A stretch of DNA of 64,000 nt from Ceratotherium simum simum (taxonomy: Eukaryota > Chordata > Mammalia > Perissodactyla > Rhinocerotidae). The stretch covers positions 6,050,493 to 6,114,492 of the forward strand of contig NW_004454182.1 in NCBI RefSeq assembly GCF_000283155.1, written 5' to 3'. Positions within the stretch are counted from its first letter, which is position 1, and each line of letters starts with the position of its first letter. Both the position numbers and the translations under genes were made by a program. The notes beneath the pieces were generated by a model. It was not told the DNA's origin. It saw only the letters and a list, made by a program, of their open reading frames with translations, and ran no database searches. Shown one piece after another: positions 55,860 through 64,000 of the stretch.

Positions 55860-57176
55860 GAGGAAAACTTGAACCAAAATAAAATATTATAATAAGAGCA
55901 CTTACAGAAATCTAAGCACCAGAAAGAAAAAAAGCAACAGCAAAACCCACAATAACAACCAGATGCTGGGGGGAAAAGCCATAATTTACAAACTTAAAAA
56001 TGTTGTAATAGATTAGTTGAAGAAGAGACGGTGGTCATTGTGAAAATCCACATTAATGGTTTTGAAGACCAAGTAGACGAAATAACTCAAAACAGAAAAT
56101 AAAGTTTCAAGTAAAACTAAGAAGAAAACACACACACGCAAACCTAAGCACGTCCTAGAGAAATTCTTTAACTTTATGGATAAAGATATTTTACAAGATT
56201 CTAGAGAGAAAAAACAAGTTACTTTTCTTGTTACTTAGAAAAGAAACAAAAATAAGACTAATGAATTTCTCATTTGTAACAATGAAAGCTAGAAGACAAT
56301 GGAATAACATCTAGTGAGAGAAAGAACCGCAACCCAGGAATCCTATAGGCAGAGAAGATATCATTCATCTCTAAGAGTGAATGCAAAATATTTAGGGGCG
56401 TGCAAAGATTCAGGGGCTCTATCACCAATGTCCACTGTCTAAGGAAGTATTCAGGAATACCAACAGAGTCAGGATCACTACCTATGAAGAGGAGAGGAAA
56501 CAGCGATGAGCAATCAACTTTGCAGTATATAGGCTGTTAAATGCCAAATGATGATGACAGAGGAAATGGGTAAGAAGCGCTGAAAGGGAAACCTTACAGA
56601 TGGCTAGAACTGATGCTCCTTGCCTATCTCAGCAAAATCCAGTAGTTGGAGGAAAGAGGTAGGGAAAGTCAAAAGTGTTCCAATATCTCATCTGAAGAGA
56701 GAGAGGGAGGGAGCAGTTATGGAGTAGAGCTTTAGTGGGAGAAATAATTGCTATCTTGCATTCATACAAGAATGAAAAACATGTATTTGAATATGAATGT
56801 CAGGAAAGGGAAGGTAATCATTAGTGGAAATGAAAAAAAGCACAATCGACCTACCTAATTAGCAGGGGGAAAAGGGGAATGAATAGCAATCTGATCAATT
56901 TAGCAACAACATCTCCAAGGAAAAAAGTAAAATCATGAATAACCATTAAACAATGGAAGAAGTCAAATCTGCTATATTACATGAAATATAAATGCACTGA
57001 ATTTTGACACAAACTATTCAGTTGATTTATAAGTTATTGGTATTTATAAGAAACAGACTTAAAATGGTAAAAGATGGTTGAGAATAAAAAGATGGATAAA
57101 GAGATATCAGGTAAATACGAACCAAAATAAAGCAGGAATGGCAGCATTAATATTAGGAAAGGTGGAATTTATGATT

Positions 57177-57403
57177 AAAAACACTAAACAGGAATTGGGC
57201 TGATGGTGTAGTGGTTAAATTCAAGTGCTCCACTTTGGTGGCCTGGGGTTTGTGGGTTCAGATCCCGGGCGTGAACCTACACACCACTTGTAAAGCCATG
57301 CTATTTCAGCGTCCCACAGGCAAAATAGAGGAAGATTGGCACAGATGTTAGCTCAGGGCCAATTTTCCTCACCAAAAAAAAAAAAAAAGAAAAAACACTA
57401 AAC
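57177..57403 (+). repeat. ERE SINE nested in L1M
   Basis: The body at 57190-57390 has head GGAATTGGGCTGATGGTGTAGTGG, GAACCTACACACCACTTG, one TTAGCTCAGGGCCAATTTTCC motif and A-tail. AAAAACACTAAAC at 57177-57189 and 57391-57403 is a perfect 13-bp target duplication. Confidence 0.93.
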
Positions 57404-57904
57404 TGGATAAAGAGGACCACTGATAAATAATAAAAGGCACACTGTATAGAAGGATGAATTAATCTTAAATTGCATACATTGAACAATATAATAGCTAAAT
57501 TTATAAAGCAAAAGCTATTAAGAAAAAAGGTTGTTAAAATACATTTATTGTGAGATATTTTGGTTTGCCTCCTTCAGAAACAGGCAGATCTAAAAGACAA
57601 AAATGACAGCAATTATATAATATTAATAAAAAATTTCAGCTAAGATATATATACAGAAATTTTTAACTGTCAGATAGAAGTGATACAGTTTTTCATATTT
57701 CTATGGAATAGTTGTAGAAACCAATTATGCATTTGGCCACAAAAAGAAATATTAAAAAATCGGGATAGAGACTTTATAAGACAAATCATTTGATCATATA
57801 ATTTAGTAAAATTAGAAATATTCATTCTAAGAGGCAGGGATTTGTGCTGTTAAGAAAACTGTTTTGTAAGAATAGGCAGGATTAATATATAAATTGTGAT
57901 TTGA

Positions 57905-58050
57905 GTGGGCTGGCTTTGTTGTTACTCTGCGTCTGGGTTTGAGGGCTGACTCTTCCAGTGATTAGCTGTCTGATATTGGGCAAGCTACTTTGTCTATCCA
58001 AGCATTGGTTTTTTCATCTGTAAAAAGGGAATAAAAATAGTAGGTATCTC
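57905..58050 (+). repeat. MIR SINE fragment within L1M region
   Basis: The text GTCTGGGTTTGAGGGCTGACTC, AGCTGTCTGATATTGGGCAAGC, TTTTTTCATCTGTAAAAAGGG and ATAGTAGGTATCTC is MIR sense. An A16 tract follows at 58051-58066. Confidence 0.67.
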
Positions 58051-58495
58051 AAAAAAAAAAAAAAAAGAAAGAAATAACAAAAACATAAACACACAAAGAC
58101 ACTTTCCCCCGTGGATATGACATCCCTAGATTATGATAAGAAGCAATAGGAAGCAATGAAAAGATAGCTCTTTTTTCAAAATTTATGGGAGACAGTGAAA
58201 GCCGTAATCATAAGAAAAAATATATTGTTAAGGAATATATTTAAAGAATAAATACCAACAAAAATGAATTTACTATGCATCTTAAGATATGAGTAAAGTA
58301 TCAGAAAAAAGAAACCAAAGGAAGATAGGAAGAGGTAGATAATCAGGAGAAAACTGAAATTAAAAACAAACAAAAAGCTGATTCTTTAAAAACACTAAGA
58401 AACTAGAAAGCCCCTGATGATCCTGATTAAAGAATTAGAACAACAATAAGGAGAGATATGGAAGACATTTAACAACTAAAATGCACTATTCCAAG

Positions 58496-59030
58496 TGTAG
58501 GGGAGGAAGACAATTCCTCTACCCACTCTAGGTCCTTCTGTCTGGGCTACCAATTAAATTGACATGATACAGAATAACAGGAGAAAATCAAAGTTTAATA
58601 ACATTTATACATGAGAGAAACCCAGGAATTCTGACCAACTCGGCCATTTGGCCAAAGCTGCCAGCTTAAATATCATCTTCAGCTAAAGGCAAAGGAGGAT
58701 GTCAGGGGTAGTGGTTTGGGACTTCAGAGGGGAGGAAGGCAATTCACATGGAGATGGAAACGCAAAGGAGTGTTAAACAAGTTTTGCTGGGCCAAAAATG
58801 GGCTTGTTGGTGCCTTCCTATCACACCTATTTTACATTATACTATAGCTCTCTTATGGTATTAGCTCCTTCCGGGAACAGGCCTTCTGTGTTAAATTCTT
58901 TTAGGCAGTTTGGGGGAAGGTCAAATGTTCTTCCTGAGTCTTCTGAGCCTTTATGGTCTTCAGCTCGAAATAATGACCATTCCAGAGTGGTGAATCTTGG
59001 GACAGCCTGCACTGAACCCCATCACAAACA
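58496..59030 (-). mobile_element. Probable solo LTR, antisense, nested in L1M
   Basis: The + strand begins TGTAGGGGAGGAAGACAATTCC and ends near CCCATCACAAACA, consistent with TG...CA limits read in reverse. On the minus strand the 3' part reads ACTTTGATTTTCTCCTGTTATTCTG then ATGTCAATTTAATTGG, a phrase shared by known mammalian LTRs. L1M ORF2-derived sequence occurs on both sides. Family not identified and no clean target duplication seen. The + ORF 58798-59043 within it is not a gene. Confidence 0.6.
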
Positions 59031-59256
59031 AGAAATTTTTTAAATCTAGAGGAATTTATTTTTTCTTATCAAAGTATGATTAACGCCATATTATTTCAAA
59101 ACATGGAGAAAACTTGTCAAAACCAATCATCTCAGAAGCAATTAGAAAGGTGATTAAAAGAGACACCATTAAAAAGTACCAGATTGGTTCCTGGGTGAAT
59201 TTTACATAACCGTCAAAGTACAACTAAGTCCAATGTTCAAAAACTACTCAACGTCA

Positions 59257-59518
59257 AAAAAAGAAAAAGAGAGGCCATCTTGGAAGTAGTTTGGTGCTCC
59301 ACTTTGGTGGCCTGGGTTCACAGGTTTGAATCCCAGGCACAGACCTATGCACTGCTCATCAAGCCGTGCTGTGGCGGCAACCTACATACAAAATAAAGGA
59401 AGAGTGGCATGGATGTTAGCTCAGGGCAAATCTTCCTCAAGCAAAAAAAAAAAAAAGGAAGATTGGCACAGATGTTAGCTCAGGCCCACTCTTCCTCAGC
59501 AAACAAAAAAGAAAAATA
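59257..59518 (+). repeat. ERE SINE, first of a second stacked pair, internally deleted head
   Basis: The body at about 59271-59504 has GAGGCC then a shortened head running straight into GGTGCTCCACTTTGGTGGCC, GCCGTGCTGTGGCGGC and two GTTAGCTCAGG motifs. AAAAAAGAAAAAGA at 59257-59270 and AAAAAAGAAAAATA at 59505-59518 flank it. The A-rich duplication is less decisive than at the other sites. Confidence 0.82.
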
Positions 59519-59793
59519 TGGAGGCCAGCTCAGTGGCGTAGTGGTTAAGTTCCCACACTCCACTTCAGTGGCCTGGGGTTTGTGGGTTCAAATCCCAGGG
59601 GCAGACCTACACACCACTCATCAAGCCATGCTGTGGCGGCATCCCACATACAAAATAGAGGAAAATTGGCACAGATGTTAGCTCACGGACAATCTTCCTG
59701 GAGCAAAAAAAGGAAGATTGGCAACAGATGTTAGCTTAGCACCAATCTTCCTCACCAAAAAAAAAGCAAGAAAAAAAAAAAAGAAAAAGATGG
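59505..59793 (+). repeat. ERE SINE, second of the stacked pair
   Basis: The body at 59522-59776 has head AGGCCAGCTCAGTGGCGTAGTGG, GCCATGCTGTGGCGGCATCCCAC and two GTTAGCT...AATCTTCCT motifs. AAAAAAGAAAAATATGG (59505-59521) and AAAAAAGAAAAAGATGG (59777-59793) are a 17-bp duplication with one mismatch. The 90-codon ORF at 59409-59681 runs across both SINEs and is an artefact of them. Confidence 0.9.
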
Positions 59794-60529
59794 CAAGCAC
59801 TAAAATTCATATTATGAAGTTGCCATAACCTTAATAAAAAAAAAAGATTAAAATAGTACAAAAAAGAAGCCATGTAGACCAAATTTTATTCTCAATCTAT
59901 GTGTAAAAATTCTAAATAACCATTTGCATATAATAATCTAGCAATATATAAAAAGAATAATAGTCTAGACCAAATTAATAACCAAGTGGTTACTAATCTT
60001 CAGTGATAATGCAAAGATTTTTCAATGTTAGGAAATCTATTAACATAATTAGATTAATAAATCAAAGTAGAAAAACCTGATCTTATCAATAGATGATAAA
60101 AAGGTTTGGGGTAAAATTTAGAAACCATTCCTTATTAAAATAAAACTCACTAAGTCAAACAAGAATAAAAAACACTTAAATATGTTAGTCATATGTAAGA
60201 TGATCAATCAAAAAAATTAAACAGCATTCTAAATGGTGAGGTCCTAGGACCTTTTCCATTAAAATCAAGAAGATAAGAAAGGCTTACCTACTCTCACAAT
60301 AACAATTCAAAATTGTTTTAGACATTTTAGCAATTGCAGTAAGAGAAGAAAATTAAACAGTTGATATATATTTTGGGAAAAGTTAAAATTAGCACTTTTG
60401 TTAGGTGTATGATTGATTGTATACATCTATCTCTAGAAATTAAAAAAAAATAGTTTGAAGAAAATTGGTACTTGGATGAATACAAGAGACATATATAGAC
60501 ATCCCAGGGAGGACAACAGAATAGTTAAA

Positions 60530-60750
60530 GGATAATCTGTGTTTTGAGTCCCAGATCTGCCATTCATTGGTTGAGTGGCAAGTGACCTAATCTTGGCCAA
60601 CTAATTTGCTTGGACAAATTCTACTTAATTTCTCTGGCCTTTGATTTTCTTTTACGTAGGTTGTGCTTTAGTTTTCAGTGTTGAGAAGGAAATAAATTAA
60701 TATATGCTTAGAAAATGCCCGATGCCTGTTATATACTCTTTTTAAGTAAT
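60530..60750 (+). repeat. MIR-like fragment
   Basis: The text TGTGTTTTGAGTCCCAGATCTGCC, CATTGGTTGAGTGGCAAGTGACC and TTTCTCTGGCCTTTGATTTTC resembles a MIR interrupted by small insertions. Confidence 0.5.
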
Positions 60751-61429
60751 TATTAAGCAATAATTGGCTAAATTTTGAAGTCAGAAAAAACATCCTATCA
60801 TAATGGCAAAAAACACTATAAAGTTCTTTGGAATAAATTTTACAAGAGTGGTCTGGGACCTAATATGAAGGGATCTATAAAATATTATTGAAAGATATAA
60901 AACAAGATCTGAATGAATATAAAGACAGTCAATGTTTTCAAATAGGAAGACTGATATCCTAAGACTTTCTCCCAGAATAAATGCTTCTTTATTAGAAGTC
61001 AAGGCGTATTTTTAATTGGAGAAAATGATCTTAAAATTCATGTGGAAGAATACACTTCTGAAAATAGCCAAAAATATATTTAAAAGGCAAATAGTGAGGA
61101 TAAAATGGCCTTAATATATATTTTTAAAAATACGATAAAGCCCCTGTAATCACATCTATATGATATTGGCATAAATAAAGACAAATCAATCAGCAGAATA
61201 GACTAAAATTTCAGAAATAGATCCTAGTATATAGGAAAATTTAACATAAAACAAAAATGGTTTTTCTATTCAGTGGGATTTGATAAATGGTGCTGGCACA
61301 ACTGGTTATCCATCTGGAAGAATATAAAATTGGACCCATATCTCTCAGCATATTCAAAAATAAATTAAGATGGATTAAAGACAAATGTAAAAAATAAAGC
61401 AATAAGAATTCTAGAAGTTAATTCGAGAG

Positions 61430-61964
61430 ACTGAATAAAGTAGGAATGACTTGTTCCCTGAGTAGCAGAACGCTCCCAAAACAATGGCTTAAACACCTAA
61501 CAGCATTATTTTCTTACAAAACAAGGAGTCCGGAGGTAGAGCGTCCAGGGTTCAAAGATGCTGTCAAGGACACAGGTTTCACTTCTGTCTTTTTTTGCTC
61601 TGCCGTCATTAGCGTGTGGCCTTTGTCCCATGGATCCTCAGATGTTTGCTGCATTTTCATATTCCTGGTTGAAATAAGAATAAAAGCAAAGTGAGAAGGC
61701 TTTTTCTACATTGGACTATTTCTTTTTACTCCCCAGAGACTTCTTCCTACATCTCTCTTTTTCAGAACTGTTATACTTGGCTATGCTTAGCTGCATGAGA
61801 AGAGGGAACATTTACTATTTTTGCTTTCCAGCTTTTATAACAGAGGAAAGCAAGGAAAAAGTGGTTGTGAATCCACACAGCCTGCCCCAGGGACTAAATG
61901 TATACCCCAAGAATAGGGAGACCATTCTAATAGAAACAGAAAACTCAGAAGAAAAGGCTTAAGT
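61430..61964. other. Non-L1 insertion or unique segment between L1M blocks
   Basis: L1M similarity stops near 61430 and resumes near 61970. The 61440-61690 part (CCAAAACAATGGCTTAAACACC, AACAAGGAGTCCGGAGGTAG) resembles the edge of an old interspersed repeat that I cannot name. ORFs at 61446-61694 and 61711-61962 are without domain features. Confidence 0.4.
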
Positions 61965-62210
61965 GGTTATTTTGTTTTTAATTTAAAATCTTTATACATA
62001 AATAAAAATACCATAAACAAAATTATTATATTGGGAAATATATTTACAATCCATGTGACAGATATAAGGTTTATGTATATAATATACTGTGGGTGACTTC
62101 TACAAATTGGAAACGGAAAGACAAACAACCCAATGGGAAAAATTACACAAATAGACAAGTCACAGAAGAGCAACTTCAAGTGGTCAGTAAACATATGAAA
62201 AGGTAATCAG

Positions 62211-62392
62211 TTTTCTTACTAGTCCGAGGAAGGCAGTAGCTAATCCCAGCTCCTGTATCCCCACTGCACAGGTCCTATCCTGGCTTCCTTCATTGAGCAT
62301 TCATGTGCCAGGTGACCACCAGTGGTTTCCTTAGGAAATTCATCCCAGCTTGGTAAGCAGAAAATTCATGGTAGAGGTTACTGTAGAGGTTT
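62211..62392. other. Unassigned sequence
   Basis: Short stretch between the L1M and the long ERE1; nothing recognised. Confidence 0.4.
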
Positions 62393-62733
62393 TCCTGGTT
62401 GGAATTCTTTTTTTTTTTTTTTTTGTGAGGAAGATCAGCCCTGAGCTAACATCCATGCCAATCCTCCTCTTTTTGCTGAGGAAGACAGGCCCTGAGCTAA
62501 CATCTATTGCCAATCCTCCTCCTTTTTTTCCCTTTTTCTCCCCAAAGCCCCAGTAGATAGTTGTATGTCATAGTTGCACATCCTTCTAGTTGCTGTATGT
62601 GGGACGCGGCCTCAGCATGGCCGGAGAAGCAGTGCGTCAGTGCGTGCCGGGGATCCGAACCTGGGCCGCCAGCAGCAGAGTGCGTGCACTTAACCGCTGA
62701 GCCACAGGGCTGGCCCCTCCTGGTTGGAATTCT
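62393..62733 (-). repeat. ERE1 SINE, long form with double ERE-type tail, antisense
   Basis: The body at 62409-62717 has a reversed A-tail (T17), two GAGGAAGA(T/C)..GCCCTGAGC motifs, then CCCCAAAGCCCCAGTAGATAG and the ERE1 head (GCATGGCCGGAGAAGCAGTGCG ... CACAGGGCTGGCCCC). TCCTGGTTGGAATTCT at 62393-62408 and 62718-62733 is a perfect 16-bp target duplication, so it is a recent insertion. The ORFs on both strands here are SINE-derived. Confidence 0.95.
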
Positions 62734-63569
62734 GAACACATTTTTTTCCCAGGAGACAGCCTCATACATAGAAGTCATGCTGTAGAGTGCTATTAATCCA
62801 GTTCCTCAGACACAGTTGACTTAGTACACTTGCTTGTTCCATCCTGGCTTCCTATGGGTTTTCATGGGAAAACATGTACTGATGCATATCAACTTCTAAA
62901 CACAATACATTCCTAAAGTGAGGACTTTCTGTATAATTGTGAAGTTTGGCTTAGGAAGAAACCAAAAAAAGAAAAAAAAAAAAGAGCAACTGATGAATTG
63001 CTGTACTCAAAAACTTATAAAAGTATGTGAAATAAACACAACAAGTATGTATTCATAGAAAGACTAAAAAAAGAAAGTTAAAGAAAAAGAAAGAAAGGCA
63101 AAACATTAACAGAGGTTGTATTTGGAGAGTGGGGCTATGAGAGACAACCTGCCAATTTTGAATCAGCAAAGGTCGAGGGCAAAAATAATCCCTGCGTTGG
63201 AATTGCAGCAGGTTGGTTCGCTACTTTTCTGAGTGGGGAGGAAAAGCATCTTTCTAGACAGGCAGATACAGCTTGTTAGTGTCCACGCTGTCCTGTTGGT
63301 TGGTTTTCAATTCAGGATGAACTCTAGATGTGGTGTTTAAGGCAGGAGCGTGGCATAGTGTTTCTGATTTGGTTTAGGGATGAAATATAAACCAGAAGTC
63401 CCTGGCACTAGAGGAAATTTTAACCCTTGTGACTCATACTTTTACTCTTTTCTCTTCCATTTTCTCCTCCTTGGAGTTGTGATGCCTTTGTTCTCAGCCT
63501 TGTTTCATATTCCATTGTGCTACCTTCTTTCTGCCTCTGCATAGACTTATATGGTTGGGAGATCTTTGA
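62734..63569. other. Unassigned intronic sequence with A-rich tracts
   Basis: A-rich runs occur at 62960-62985 and 63060-63100. No exon or named repeat. Confidence 0.45.
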
Positions 63570-63690
63570 GATCCTCTAAGTCCATTTTATAGAGGAGGAA
63601 AACTGAAACTGTGACTTGTTAAAATGGTCACTCAGTGAACAGCTGGTGAGTTGCAGAGCCAGAAATAACCAGAGTCAAAATCCAATCATT
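63570..63690 (-). repeat. MIR SINE fragment, antisense
   Basis: The text CCATTTTATAGAGGAGGAAAACTGAAACTG and CAGCTGGTGAGTTGCAGAGCC is the reversed MIR core. Confidence 0.58.
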
Positions 63691-63744
63691 TTCTACTCTT
63701 TCACCTTTCTAATTTCCACAAAAAAACACAAACTCTTCTAGAAA

Positions 63745-64000
63745 ACCACAGTAAAAAGCTAAACATGTTCTTGAATATGCTTACAACATTGGGGTAGGCA
63801 TAGATAGCTTAGGGAAATCATAAAAAGGACTAAATATAAAAGAAAAATTGATTAATTAGACTTCATCAAAATGAAAACTTCTACTTATCAGAAAATACCT
63901 TTAAGAAAATGAAAAAGCAAGCCACAATCTGAGAGAAAATTATATATGTGACAAACGACTTGTATCCAGAATATATAAAGAGCTCCTGTAAATCAATAAC
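63745..64000 (+). mobile_element. L1M ORF2 C-terminal relic, runs off the window
   Basis: The text TTAGACTTCATCAAAATGAAAACTTCTACTTATCAGAAAATACC, GAAAAAGCAAGCCACAATCTGAGAG and CTTGTATCCAGAATATATAAAGAGCTCC is the classic distal ORF2 stretch of old L1s. It is a separate copy from the 56-62 kb element, because it repeats part of the same ORF2 region. Confidence 0.85.

Larger units (their letters stand above)
56000..62210 (+). mobile_element. Decayed L1M LINE, sense, split by EREs, MIRs and an LTR-like element
   Basis: The order follows an L1M from the region after ORF1 to near the end of ORF2. It includes AATGAAAGCTAGAAGACAATGGAATAACATC (56283), AAGATGGATAAAGAGATATCAGG (57092), AGAAAGCCCCTGATGATCC and AAAGCTGATTCTTTAAAAACAC (about 58375), and TCAATAGATGATAAAAAGG (60087, matching the conserved 'tcaatagatgcagaaaaagc'). 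It ends GGTGCTGGCACAACTGGTTATCC (61291) and TAAACATATGAAAAGG (62189). All frames are broken and no reverse-transcriptase ORF survives. Left limit is approximate. Confidence 0.78.
51225..64000 (+). other. TENM3: TENM3 intron downstream of the first coding exon (continues past window)
   Basis: No ORF resembling the second teneurin-3 coding segment (which should begin with the residues following Arg-Gln-Gly) occurs downstream, so the intron is at least 12.8 kb. Teneurin genes are known for very large 5' introns. It holds MIR fragments, a broken L1M, EREs and an LTR-like element, annotated separately. Confidence 0.85.

Noticed and set aside
57541..62210. Possible retroviral or LINE gene still able to encode reverse transcriptase
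   Set aside because: The L1M frames are broken throughout, with several insertions; no long ORF2 remains.
1..64000. CRISPR arrays, operons, phage, toxin-antitoxin or other prokaryotic systems
   Set aside because: None seen. The only regular arrays are microsatellites and the LTR-internal 21-bp repeat, and the sequence is mammalian.
51225..64000. Second TENM3 coding exon
   Set aside because: No open frame begins with the expected continuation after Arg-Gln-Gly or shows the polyproline and Ser-rich intracellular region, so it lies beyond the window.

Overview
The window is nuclear DNA of a mammal, almost certainly a perissodactyl and probably an Equus species (horse, donkey or zebra). The basis is the dominant SINE: about fourteen tRNA-Ser-derived ERE elements (equine repetitive elements) are present, several of them young ERE1 copies with long target-site duplications. 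These sit on a background of older mammalian repeats (L2, MIR, L1M, MER20, MLT1). There is no operon-like gene packing, CRISPR array, rRNA or tRNA gene, or prokaryotic mobile element.

Only one protein-coding segment is convincing: the first coding exon of TENM3 (teneurin-3) on the + strand. The exon spans 50918-51224, coding from 50993, with a clean splice acceptor and a phase-1 donor. It encodes residues 1-77 of the teneurin intracellular domain. The next TENM3 coding exon is not in the remaining 12.8 kb, so 51225-64000 is intron. The sequence before 50918 is upstream intron or 5' flank, because an acceptor precedes the start-codon exon and at least one non-coding exon must lie further upstream. 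The 75-nt leader before the ATG in this exon holds three upstream ATGs, one of which opens an ORF overlapping the TENM3 start.

Layout. 1-15 kb: mostly unassigned AT-rich sequence with L2 and MIR fragments and no ERE. 15-34 kb: ERE insertions, long L2 relics (17.3-18.0, 19.1-19.6 and 26.6-26.9 kb), a minus-strand solo-LTR-like element with a five-unit 21-bp array (25.8-26.4 kb), a GGAA-type purine tract (28.5 kb), and two EREs stacked on one target site (29.0-29.5 kb). 34-41 kb: mostly unassigned, with MIRs and two weak exon-like sandwiches. 41.4-45.4 kb: L2, then an antisense 5' portion of an L1M interrupted by MER20 and ERE1. 47.5-48.4 kb: a three-layer nest (hAT-like, MLT1 LTR, ERE). 49.3-55.9 kb: the TENM3 exon in an ERE-free interval. 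56-62 kb: a decayed + strand L1M split by EREs, MIRs and an LTR-like element. 62.4-62.7 kb: a long ERE1. The last 250 bases begin another L1 ORF2 relic.

I did not find an undescribed biological system. The most useful observations are the TENM3 exon with its upstream ORFs, the stacked SINE insertions, and the LTR-like element with an internal array. Repeat family names come from recognition by eye and should be confirmed with RepeatMasker.
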